From NCBI GenBank assembly GCA_050951845.1, contig JBMNJV010000004.1, positions 369,052-433,051 on the forward strand: a DNA stretch of 64,000 bases. Reading direction: 5' to 3'. The notes beneath the pieces are model-generated. The model searched no databases. It was not told the origin of the DNA and saw only the letters and a program-made list of their open reading frames with translations. The translations under genes and the position numbers were made by a program. Positions within the stretch are counted from its first letter, which is position 1. Every line of letters starts with the position of its first letter. Below are positions 1-7,906 of this stretch, one piece after another. The DNA comes from UBA5436 sp050951845 (lineage in GTDB: Bacteria > Bacillota > Clostridia > Saccharofermentanales > DTU023).

Positions 1-780
1 AATTTGTCTGCCTTTCTTTCCTAAAAGAATCATTTTGTGATTTTCACGGTCAACAAAAATCGCTGCATGAATTTGCACTCTGGTTCGTTGATTGTCAAGA
101 TCGAAAAACTCATTAAATTCTTCAATTTTTATTGCTACGCTATATGGAATTTCATCGGCAATTTGTTCAATTATTTCCGCTCTTATATATTCGGCCGCCA
201 AAATTTTTTCAGTCTGATCCGTAAATATGTCGTCAATGATCAAAGGTGAACCTACAGGTAATACATTTTTAATTTCACTCAGCAATAATCCGATCCCGTC
301 ATTGTTTTTAGCCGAAATCGGAACTACTGCTTTGAAATCTGCATAGTTTGTATATTCCCGGATTAGAGGCAGTATTCTTGTTCTCGCGACTAAGTCGATT
401 TTGTTAATAGCTAAAATTAAATCTATTTCGCTTGACTTTGCTAAATCAATTATCTGTTTTTCCGTTTCACCAATTTTAAGCTCAGATCTTGCATCAATCA
501 ATAAGACAACCAGATCTGTTTCTTGAATTGCAATGGAAGCGGCTTTGCGCATATTACGCCCTAATTGATCTGTCGGTTTATGCATACCCGGCGAATCGAT
601 AAATATAATTTGACTTTGCTCATCCTGGTAAATTCCTTTGATCAAATGTCTGGTCGTTTGCGGTTTATGTGTGGCTATTGCAATTTCCGTCTGCATAATT
701 TGGTTGAGCAATGTTGATTTACCTATATTGGTTCGTCCTGCAAGCGTAACAAATCCGCATCTGAAATTATTATTCAGCAT
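1..780 (-). CDS. era: GTPase Era (3' end cut by window edge)
   Basis: Ras-like GTPase that binds 16S rRNA and supports 30S subunit maturation. My translation from ATG at 780 shows the G1 loop GRTNIGKST (residues 15-23), G3 as DSPG (about 61-64; DTPG is usual), G4 NKID (about 126) and a SAK G5 motif. The frame runs open to base 1, where the KH-domain GxxG (GKKG) is just reached, so about 260 of roughly 300 residues are present. An AGAGGA ribosome site lies 6 nt before the ATG, inside the end of ybeY, with a one-base gap between the genes. The family call is firm; only the C-terminus is missing. Confidence 0.95.
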   Translation of the reverse strand, partial: MLNNNFRCGFVTLAGRTNIGKSTLLNQIMQTEIAIATHKPQTTRHLIKGIYQDEQSQIIFIDSPGMHKPTDQLGRNMRKAASIAIQETDLVVLLIDARSELKIGETEKQIIDLAKSSEIDLILAINKIDLVARTRILPLIREYTNYADFKAVVPISAKNNDGIGLLLSEIKNVLPVGSPLIIDDIFTDQTEKILAAEYIRAEIIEQIADEIPYSVAIKIEEFNEFFDLDNQRTRVQIHAAIFVDRENHKMILLGKKGRQI

Positions 781-781
781 A

Positions 782-1504
782 TTATTCCTCTGTTTTTTCC
801 TTAAAATCAAAATTAATGGTAATTAACTTTTCTAATTCCGGTAAAATATTTTTCTGTAAAGCAAACATCTGAGCGGCATCTGCTTCTGTATGATGATCAT
901 AACCGCATAAATGCAGTAAACCGTGCATATATAAGAAACATAATTCACGGATCAGAGAATGCCCTAATTCTACAGCCTGTTTTTGAGCTTTTAAGGGACA
1001 AATCAGGATTTCTCCTAAGCTGATTGTGCCGAATTCAGCGGTCGGATCAAGCCAAGCATAAGGTTCAATCGTAAAATCAAAATTTGCTGTTTCGCATTTT
1101 GTTGTTTGATGACTCTCGTGGATTATTGAAAAATTAAAATTGGGAAATGACAGTACATCGGTTATTTCGTCTATTCCCCTGGTTGAAGCATTAATTTGAC
1201 GCATTGACTGACTGCTGAGCAATTCAACATCAATTCGCGCCGATAATTCTTGTTCCGATAAAAACTGTTCAATGTTTCCTTCCATATTTAAGATGACTTT
1301 ACCGAGTTCAAGCAAAAGATTACTCAACAATTCCGGCTGATCTAATTGTAATTTGCTAAAGAGAACTGATTCAGATTCGGATATTTGCCACAAATCCGGA
1401 TCTGAAAGTTTATCTGAACCCGAAGATTGTTTTACAGAAATTGATTCGTCTTCGAAACAAAAGTCCGAAAAAAATAATTCCAAGCTTAATTCGGATTTAT
1501 TCAT
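782..1504 (-). CDS. ybeY: Endoribonuclease YbeY (rRNA maturation factor)
   Basis: Zinc-dependent single-strand endoribonuclease for 16S rRNA 3'-end processing and ribosome quality control. The diagnostic zinc motif HGLLHLCGYDHH is near residue 193. I chose ATG 1504 because it overlaps the stop of the upstream pgpH gene by 8 nt and has a purine-rich AAAAGAG stretch upstream. That gives about 240 residues, long for a family usually near 150-170. The extra length is an N-terminal Ser/Asp/Glu-rich segment of about 60 residues of unknown role. An in-frame start further upstream would lie within pgpH and is unlikely. The neighbours pgpH, phoH and era are the usual Firmicutes context. Confidence 0.93.
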   Translation of the reverse strand: MNKSELSLELFFSDFCFEDESISVKQSSGSDKLSDPDLWQISESESVLFSKLQLDQPELLSNLLLELGKVILNMEGNIEQFLSEQELSARIDVELLSSQSMRQINASTRGIDEITDVLSFPNFNFSIIHESHQTTKCETANFDFTIEPYAWLDPTAEFGTISLGEILICPLKAQKQAVELGHSLIRELCFLYMHGLLHLCGYDHHTEADAAQMFALQKNILPELEKLITINFDFKEKTEE

Positions 1505-3761
1505 TATCATCATCTCTTTTCTTCGGCTCGGGATATTTGATCCGGCTATGAAATTGACCTGCATAAACCTGTAAGAAAGCTTCTAAAATTAACTCGACAT
1601 CCCGGAAAGACAAACCGGAATTAATTAATTGATTTTGATCAATTTTAATTTTGAAAATATTACGCATGAATTTTTCTGCTTCCTGCACATTATCAATTTG
1701 TGAAGATTTCATTGCAGCCTCTATCGAATCAGCTAACATCAAAACAGCCGATTCTCTAAAGCTCGGCAAAGGATTGTGATAACGATAAGCATCTTTAGCA
1801 GGTGGTTCTTTGCCTTCTTGTTCTGCAATTTGAGTTGCCTTATGGTAAAAAAATTGCAGTACTGTAGTTCCGTGATGCTCATGAATCATTTTAAGCACGG
1901 GTTCGGGCAAACGATATTTATATCCCAGTTTCAGACCGTCTTCCGTATGAGCCGTAATAATTCGACAACTTTCTTCCGGCATCAAACGATCGTGAGGGTT
2001 CTCTCCGGTTTGATTTTCTGTAAACATTAAAGGGTTTTCCAATTTGCCAATGTCATGATAATAAGCTCCGACTCTTGCCAGAGTTGAATCTGCTCCGATA
2101 GCTTCAGCCCCTGCATCAGCCAGATTAGCCACCATCATAGAGTGCTGTGATGAACCCGGTGCTTCAGTGAATAAACGCTTTAACAACGGATGACCCGGCT
2201 GAGATAATTCAATAATTTTAATCGGTGAAACAGTGTTGAAAATCATTTCAAAAACCGGCATTACACCGATTGCCGCAATGACTGAAATCATTGAAGAGAT
2301 CATTACGCTGACAGCATTATTCATCAATATTACAATGGTGTCTTTTTGCATAATGCTCAATGCCAATACCGTACCTAAACTTGTCAGCGTGGTTGCACTG
2401 ATCAGCTTGATATAATTGTCTTGCCTACTGATTTTACGGGCGAAAAATGCCGCTGCCAAACAGCCGATTAAAGACACCGGTAAAAAATAAGGGTGAAACG
2501 AAGTCATAGGTGTTATTGTAAGTGCGAGCACTGCTGATATAACCAGCGAGGTTTTCAAATCAAAATATGCACAGACAATAATTGTCGCAAAATAGACCGG
2601 GGGCGATAAGGGGTATGTATCCGCCATATAATATGATACAATCAGCGGAATAAAAATCGCTAAGATCAGTGACCATAGAGTTTGTCCTCTTAACAAAGTT
2701 TTCGCGTGAAAGAATTTAAAATATGCGATCAGAATTAATAATAAAAACAGATTCAATAAGGCAATTCCGGAAAACTTATACCAATCGAATTCCCCAGTAT
2801 CGGTTAAATGTAATTCTTCCAGAATATCATAGGTATCTTGAGTAATGACATCACCTTGTGAAACAATTCTTGCTCCGGCGTTGATCATGATCGGATTATT
2901 ACGAACTTGATTAGCCGCATCTTGTCTGGCTTTGTCTGTACCGATCTTATCGTACTGAACATTCGGTTTAAGCAGATTTTTCAAAACAAATTCTATAATT
3001 TCATTGTCCGCTTTAAAAAAATCCTGATTTTCCGAATATCTGTATATATGATCCTGAATATTTTTTAACAATTGATCGGAATCCATGGCTTGTTGCATGA
3101 TCGAATTGGACATGTTCTGTAAATTTTCCGAAAAATAATTGTAGCGGGATTCTTCCATGCTCAGCAAACGAACCGCATAACTCAGATCTAAATTAATATC
3201 AAATTTTTGATTAATTTCTGAAAGCATCGGTGTTACAGCGCTTACTATTTCGGCTTCCGACGGTTGAAGCACATAGTCTTCGGTATCGTCAGGATCGTCT
3301 TCCGGAACAGTAGGATCAGTGTCATCAGAATTTTCGGAAGTGGCAGATGTCGTTTTCTTAACCTCGGTCGGTCTCACATCTTTACGATAATATAATTGCT
3401 CCCGTCTGGAATTAACCAGATCCAAAAAAGATTCAATATTTGCCAGAGACACCGCAGTTGCCTGATCATTTTTAATCATTTTTTTAGGAACAGCATCTTC
3501 TACTTCTTTTGCCCTGATTTCCGTTGCTTTATGATCGACAAAAGTTCTGGGAGCTTGAATATCATATGTGCTGATATCATTAACATTTAAATTATAAGTT
3601 GTAGGCAAAGACCCGTTATATACAATAAAACAAACTGAAATATAAACAATAAGACCCGTTAAAATACTTATTAACAAATTATTTTTACGTGTGCTTTTAT
3701 CGCGTTGACCGGAATTAGCGGATTTAACTTCACGTATCTGTTGATTCGTCTGTTTACTCAT
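1497..3761 (-). CDS. pgpH: 7TM-HD cyclic-di-AMP phosphodiesterase PgpH
   Basis: Membrane HD-domain phosphodiesterase; characterised PgpH proteins hydrolyse c-di-AMP to pApA. At 754 residues it has the family layout: one N-terminal membrane helix (about 29-50), a long extracellular domain (7TMR-HDED type) with an Asp/Glu/Thr-rich stretch around residues 135-170, a bundle of hydrophobic helices (about 333-490), then a cytoplasmic HD domain. The HD metal ligands show as HSMMVANLAD (H about 538) and YYHDIGK (HD about 568-569). ATG 3761 has an AGAAGG ribosome site within the end of phoH, two bases away. It is likely cotranscribed with phoH and ybeY. Confidence 0.93.
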   Translation of the reverse strand: MSKQTNQQIREVKSANSGQRDKSTRKNNLLISILTGLIVYISVCFIVYNGSLPTTYNLNVNDISTYDIQAPRTFVDHKATEIRAKEVEDAVPKKMIKNDQATAVSLANIESFLDLVNSRREQLYYRKDVRPTEVKKTTSATSENSDDTDPTVPEDDPDDTEDYVLQPSEAEIVSAVTPMLSEINQKFDINLDLSYAVRLLSMEESRYNYFSENLQNMSNSIMQQAMDSDQLLKNIQDHIYRYSENQDFFKADNEIIEFVLKNLLKPNVQYDKIGTDKARQDAANQVRNNPIMINAGARIVSQGDVITQDTYDILEELHLTDTGEFDWYKFSGIALLNLFLLLILIAYFKFFHAKTLLRGQTLWSLILAIFIPLIVSYYMADTYPLSPPVYFATIIVCAYFDLKTSLVISAVLALTITPMTSFHPYFLPVSLIGCLAAAFFARKISRQDNYIKLISATTLTSLGTVLALSIMQKDTIVILMNNAVSVMISSMISVIAAIGVMPVFEMIFNTVSPIKIIELSQPGHPLLKRLFTEAPGSSQHSMMVANLADAGAEAIGADSTLARVGAYYHDIGKLENPLMFTENQTGENPHDRLMPEESCRIITAHTEDGLKLGYKYRLPEPVLKMIHEHHGTTVLQFFYHKATQIAEQEGKEPPAKDAYRYHNPLPSFRESAVLMLADSIEAAMKSSQIDNVQEAEKFMRNIFKIKIDQNQLINSGLSFRDVELILEAFLQVYAGQFHSRIKYPEPKKRDDDNE

Positions 3762-3763
3762 GA

Positions 3764-4759
3764 CTAATCCTTCTTTCTGCGTCTATTGATTTGTTTATCA
3801 GCTTTTTCATAAGCGATGATTATTCTTTGGACCAAATCATTGCGCACGACGTCTTTTGCATTTAAATGGACAAACTCAATTCCTTCAATGTTTTGCAAGA
3901 TGTTCTGAACTCCGATCAGACCGCTTCTGGTACTTGCGGGTAAGTCAATTTGAGTAATGTCCCCGGTTACAATTGCTTTAGAATGAAAGCCGATTCTGGT
4001 CAGGAACATTTTCATCTGTTCCGGCGTGGTATTCTGCGCTTCATCTAAAATGATAAAGGAATCATCTAAAGTTCTGCCTCGCATATAAGCCAAAGGTGAT
4101 ACTTCTATTATACCTTTTTCCAAATTCTTTTGATATGCATCATAACCCATTAAGTCATAGAGTGCATCGTACAGCGGTCTCATATAAGGATCAACTTTCA
4201 TCTGCAGATCGCCGGGTAAATAACCCAGTTTCTCACCGGCTTCTACAGCCGGTCTGGTTAAAATTATCCTGGATACCTCCTGTGTCCGGAAAGCTTTTAC
4301 CGCCATAGCCACTGCCAAATAAGTCTTGCCGGTACCGGCAGGTCCGATTGCAAACGTCAATTCATTATTCTGAATTGCCGTGATATATTTCTTTTGGCCT
4401 GCTGTTTTACTGTGAACCGGTCTGCCTTTAGCAGTAATACAGATTAAGTCCGGACTGAAGTCTACATCATCTTCATCTCCGGCTAAAGCCGCATTGGTTA
4501 AATAATTAACCAGTTGAGCATCAGGATCAGCTCCGCGCCTGATACCTTCCAACAGACGTTGGTATACCTGAACCGCTTTTTCAATTTGCACCGGCTCACC
4601 GCTGATCGATAAGCCGTTGGTTGCTAATTCGGTTTCTACGCCGAAAGCTCCGTCGATCTGTCTTGCATTGCAATTTAATTGTCCTAATAATTTAATTCCT
4701 TCAAGTGTTGTAACTGAAAAATTTTCTATTGCCATATTTGGATTTAATGGTCCTTTCAT
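3764..4759 (-). CDS. phoH: PhoH-family ATPase (PhoL/YbeZ type)
   Basis: P-loop ATPase related to the helicase core of RecD-type proteins; family members next to ybeY are linked to RNA metabolism. Walker A is GPAGTGKTYLA (near residue 140) and Walker B/DEAQ is FIILDEAQNT (near residue 238), followed by a conserved TGDITQIDLP motif. Length 331 residues is normal. The ATG at 4759 has no clear Shine-Dalgarno sequence; an in-frame ATG eight codons later is the alternative. It ends two bases before pgpH begins. The sporulation gene yqfD, which often precedes phoH in spore-forming Firmicutes, is not here; two DUF881 genes precede it instead. Confidence 0.92.
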   Translation of the reverse strand: MKGPLNPNMAIENFSVTTLEGIKLLGQLNCNARQIDGAFGVETELATNGLSISGEPVQIEKAVQVYQRLLEGIRRGADPDAQLVNYLTNAALAGDEDDVDFSPDLICITAKGRPVHSKTAGQKKYITAIQNNELTFAIGPAGTGKTYLAVAMAVKAFRTQEVSRIILTRPAVEAGEKLGYLPGDLQMKVDPYMRPLYDALYDLMGYDAYQKNLEKGIIEVSPLAYMRGRTLDDSFIILDEAQNTTPEQMKMFLTRIGFHSKAIVTGDITQIDLPASTRSGLIGVQNILQNIEGIEFVHLNAKDVVRNDLVQRIIIAYEKADKQINRRRKKD

Positions 4760-4787
4760 AATAAAGCTTCACTATCTAAAAAATGAC

Positions 4788-5513
4788 TTACTCATTATCT
4801 TCTACCGGATTTAATAAATTCGTTTTATAAGCTATGCTGTCTTCACTCAATGCCGGAATTACAACTTTCTGTTCCGTGGTTATGCTCATTACTATTTGCT
4901 GATCGGAATCCATCTGCTCTCGTAAAGCATTTTTCAAAGTTTCCAAAGCCAAGACTATTGAATCTTGCTGATCAGGCGGAACAATAGCTTTAATGATAAA
5001 ATCTCCACTGCGCGGATAAGCAACTCCGTTGATAATAATATTTTCACTGCTGGCTCTGATTTCAGTAGTGGCAACTTTTCTCTGATCATTAATCGAAATC
5101 GCCTGTGCACCCAGTGCATTAAGTTCATTGACCACAAAACGAATATACGAATCTGTTATCATTGATTGCCCCGCCATTCCCAAAGTGACAGTAATCCCGG
5201 AATTTTGAACTGCTGTTAAACCGGCGAAAACAGATAGTTTTTCTTGTTCCGCTAAAATATCCTGATAATTGATATTTCCCTCCAACTGATCATTTCGCAG
5301 TTTTTCGATTTCATTGTAAAGAGCTTTATTCCGATCATTCAGTTCGGCATTTTTTTCCGCATAACTCCGGACATTGTTTTGCAATTCGGTCAGATCTCTG
5401 CTTTCATGAGCGGCAATATTGCTGGTTTTAATTTGTAAAGCTAAAGCAATTCCCAGAATTACTGCAATTATTGTTATTGCACCGTACTTTAATATTAATT
5501 TTTTAATTCGCAT
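4788..5513 (-). CDS. DUF881 (YlxW/YlxX-like) membrane-anchored protein
   Basis: A 241-residue protein with one N-terminal membrane helix (about 10-27), a coiled-coil-prone stretch (about 38-80, rich in Glu, Asn and Leu) and an extracellular DUF881 domain. Features I recognise from the family are ALGAQAISINDQRK and IIINGVAYPRSGDFIIKAI. The ATG has an AGAGG site 6 nt upstream. A second, divergent DUF881 gene lies immediately upstream (5614-6369), so this is a tandem pair from an old duplication. In Bacillus, relatives sit in the divIB-ftsA area; the biochemical role is unknown. Confidence 0.82.
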   Translation of the reverse strand: MRIKKLILKYGAITIIAVILGIALALQIKTSNIAAHESRDLTELQNNVRSYAEKNAELNDRNKALYNEIEKLRNDQLEGNINYQDILAEQEKLSVFAGLTAVQNSGITVTLGMAGQSMITDSYIRFVVNELNALGAQAISINDQRKVATTEIRASSENIIINGVAYPRSGDFIIKAIVPPDQQDSIVLALETLKNALREQMDSDQQIVMSITTEQKVVIPALSEDSIAYKTNLLNPVEDNE

Positions 5514-5613
5514 TACAACCTCTTTGATATAAATTAATCTCTGTTTCCGATTGAATTTCAGATCTGTATTGTTTGTTTTTTTATCTTAAATCATCACTTT
5601 TATTTTATTCCGT

Positions 5614-6369
5614 TTATTTTTGTACTTCAGAATCGGTTACTATTTTTAAGTATTCTATATCTTTAGTTATTGTATCAGGTGTTTCATAACCATTTATAAT
5701 CAAATCATTTACGGCTATACTGGAAAATCTTACCGAATATGGTTCTTCCTGTAATTTAAGATAGAGCGGATCTGTATCCAGTGCAGCTTTCAACTGTTCT
5801 TGCGGACCGATTGCTTTAATCTCATAAGGTGGAATCGTTCTCTGATTATTACAAAGAACAGTCGTGCCGATACAAAAAACATGACTGGAGTTTACAATCC
5901 GTAAATCATTGACCGATACTGCCTGTGCACCGTTATTCATCAGCAAATCAATCAGATAGATTATATTTTGATCATGAATTAATGATTCAACCGGGTCTTC
6001 AAGCGGATCATAATTTTCTTTGTCATTGACTGTCACGATTATACCATTGCCCTTAACATCAGTTAAGCCGGCAATTTTGCTTACTCTGGTCAATTCGTTC
6101 AGTAAATCCAATTGCTGTGTATCATCTGTATCGATGACTTCATACCAGATATTATTTAATTCTTTACGTAGGCTTTTATAATCGGCTTCCAAACTGTCCC
6201 GTACATTCTCTAATTCAATTAATTCCAATTTGGCTTCTTGAATGGCAGCAAGATTTATAGTTGAATTCGTTTCAGATCTGATTAATATGAAATGACGACT
6301 TAAAATAAAACCGGATATGGTCAAGATAATTGCTATTGCTAACTGTATTAGTTTTTTATTTTTTGTCAT
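5614..6369 (-). CDS. DUF881 family membrane-anchored protein (paralogue)
   Basis: A 251-residue protein with the same design as its downstream neighbour: N-terminal membrane helix (about 9-27), a coiled-coil stretch (about 42-75) and a DUF881 domain with NNGAQAVSVNDLRIV and a PPYEIKAIGP segment. Similarity to the neighbour is clear in the central motif but low elsewhere. GAGGG lies 3-4 nt before the ATG, rather close. The 100-bp gap to the next gene shows no hairpin. It probably faces the outside of the cell; function unknown. The two may work together because they are adjacent and on one strand. Confidence 0.8.
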   Translation of the reverse strand: MTKNKKLIQLAIAIILTISGFILSRHFILIRSETNSTINLAAIQEAKLELIELENVRDSLEADYKSLRKELNNIWYEVIDTDDTQQLDLLNELTRVSKIAGLTDVKGNGIIVTVNDKENYDPLEDPVESLIHDQNIIYLIDLLMNNGAQAVSVNDLRIVNSSHVFCIGTTVLCNNQRTIPPYEIKAIGPQEQLKAALDTDPLYLKLQEEPYSVRFSSIAVNDLIINGYETPDTITKDIEYLKIVTDSEVQK

Positions 6370-6399
6370 TAACCCTCAAATAAATTTAAAATTGAATAT

Positions 6400-7392
6400 T
6401 TAATTTTCCGAGATTGTTTCAGTATTACTAAAATCAAGATCCTTTATCTTCTCTAAACGTTCTTTCGCTATACGATAATAGTCCGGCGCTTGTACTTCAA
6501 ATTGATAAGGAACGCCGGTCAGAGGGTGAATAAATGCTAATTGTGCTGCATAAAGAGCCTGTGCCGGCATTCCTAAATTATCTCTGTTTAGATTATATAT
6601 CGGATCACCGATAATTGGTAAATTAATATATGCTAAATGTACTCTGATTTGATGAGTTCTTCCGGTATAAAGCTCAACTTCCAATTCACAGGCAATAATC
6701 TTATTCTGTCTGTTGACAAATTCTTTAATTAATTTGAAGTGAGTGACGGCATCTTTTCCGTTTGCGGTAACGGCCATTTTTTTTCTGTAAACAGGATCTC
6801 TGCCGATCGGAGCATCTATTGTTCCGGTATTTGTTTGAGGTTTATTCCAAACTAAGGCCCGATATATCCGGATCACTTCCCTCCTTTTGAATAAATCCGC
6901 GATTGCAGAATGAAAACAGTTGTTTTTTGCAATCAGAATTAATCCCGAAGTGTCTTTGTCTAAACGATGTACGATACCTGCTCGTTCAGGTCCTGCCAGA
7001 TCGGACAGATTTCCTTCTGTATAAGCCAATAATGCATTGACTAAAGTATTATCCTGATTTCCGGCACCGGGATGAACTGTTAAGTCAATCGGCTTATTTA
7101 TAATCAGCATGTCAGAATCTTCATAAACAATATCGAGTGACATTGCTTGCGGTAGTGGCCGGGTCAGACCGATCGGATTTGTTTGGATCTGCAGGGTGAT
7201 TTTTGTGCCTGCAGGCAAAACCGTTTTAGCTTTTATTTCGGGAAAATTTTCAACCTCTATTTTGCGGTCATTAATCAATTCAACAATCTGCGAACGCGAA
7301 TATTCCGGCATTTGCTCTGCAAGCCAGCGATCTAGCCTGACTTTGGAATCATCCATATAAAAAATTCTCTCGTTTAACAAATCATTCTTCAT
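6400..7392 (-). CDS. rluD: RluA/RluD-family rRNA pseudouridine synthase
   Basis: Isomerises specific uridines of 23S rRNA to pseudouridine. An N-terminal S4 RNA-binding domain (VRLDRWLAEQM ... SRSQIVELI) is followed by the catalytic domain. The catalytic Asp is in HRLDKDTSGLILIAKN (near residue 142 from this start), and the family motif RTHQIRVHLAY follows. The start is uncertain: ATG 7392 overlaps lspA by 11 nt without a clear ribosome site, while ATG 7356 has GAGAG upstream and begins just before the S4 domain. The lspA-rluD order is the classic one. A second family member is at 13962-15044. Confidence 0.92.
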   Translation of the reverse strand: MKNDLLNERIFYMDDSKVRLDRWLAEQMPEYSRSQIVELINDRKIEVENFPEIKAKTVLPAGTKITLQIQTNPIGLTRPLPQAMSLDIVYEDSDMLIINKPIDLTVHPGAGNQDNTLVNALLAYTEGNLSDLAGPERAGIVHRLDKDTSGLILIAKNNCFHSAIADLFKRREVIRIYRALVWNKPQTNTGTIDAPIGRDPVYRKKMAVTANGKDAVTHFKLIKEFVNRQNKIIACELEVELYTGRTHQIRVHLAYINLPIIGDPIYNLNRDNLGMPAQALYAAQLAFIHPLTGVPYQFEVQAPDYYRIAKERLEKIKDLDFSNTETISEN

Positions 7393-7906
7393 CTATTGTT
7401 TCAATCTCAGATTTTTTATTGCCGATTCGGTTAGTTAACTTGATTCTATCCAGATGTTCAGGTTTAAAAATTAAATAAATAATTAAACAAATTGCCCCCA
7501 CTACTATTGCCGAATCCGCAATGTTAAAAGTCGGGAACTGATAATCGCCGAAAGTAAAACTCAGAAAATCTACCACATTGTTAAATCTGATACGGTCAAT
7601 CAAATTACCGATACTGCCTCCTAAAATTAAAGCAAGAGTAATTCTTACCGGCTTAATATCATTTATATAAATAAGATATAAGATAAAAATTGAAGATGCC
7701 AGTGAAATAATTGTCAGCAGATAAATTCCCCAATCATGATTTGACAACATGCCCCAGGCAGCCCCTCTGTTCCTGATATGAAATAACGAAAAAAAATTAT
7801 CAATCACAGGTATACTTTCGTATAGGGGTAAATTGCTCAATATCCAATATTTACTCAATTGGTCGCAAACAATAATGATAAGAGAAATGATTATTGCCAA
7901 ACCCAT
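7382..7906 (-). CDS. lspA: Lipoprotein signal peptidase LspA
   Basis: Membrane aspartyl peptidase that removes signal peptides from diacylglyceryl-modified prolipoproteins; the window encodes several clients. At 174 residues it has four hydrophobic helices and both catalytic Asp motifs: GGSIGNLIDRI and PTFNIADSA. The N-terminal DQLSKYWI motif is also present. The charged C-terminal tail (about 20 residues) is variable in the family. It starts 16 nt inside the end of the upstream solute-binding lipoprotein gene and overlaps rluD, so translation is probably coupled. Confidence 0.95.
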   Translation of the reverse strand: MGLAIIISLIIIVCDQLSKYWILSNLPLYESIPVIDNFFSLFHIRNRGAAWGMLSNHDWGIYLLTIISLASSIFILYLIYINDIKPVRITLALILGGSIGNLIDRIRFNNVVDFLSFTFGDYQFPTFNIADSAIVVGAICLIIYLIFKPEHLDRIKLTNRIGNKKSEIETIDEE

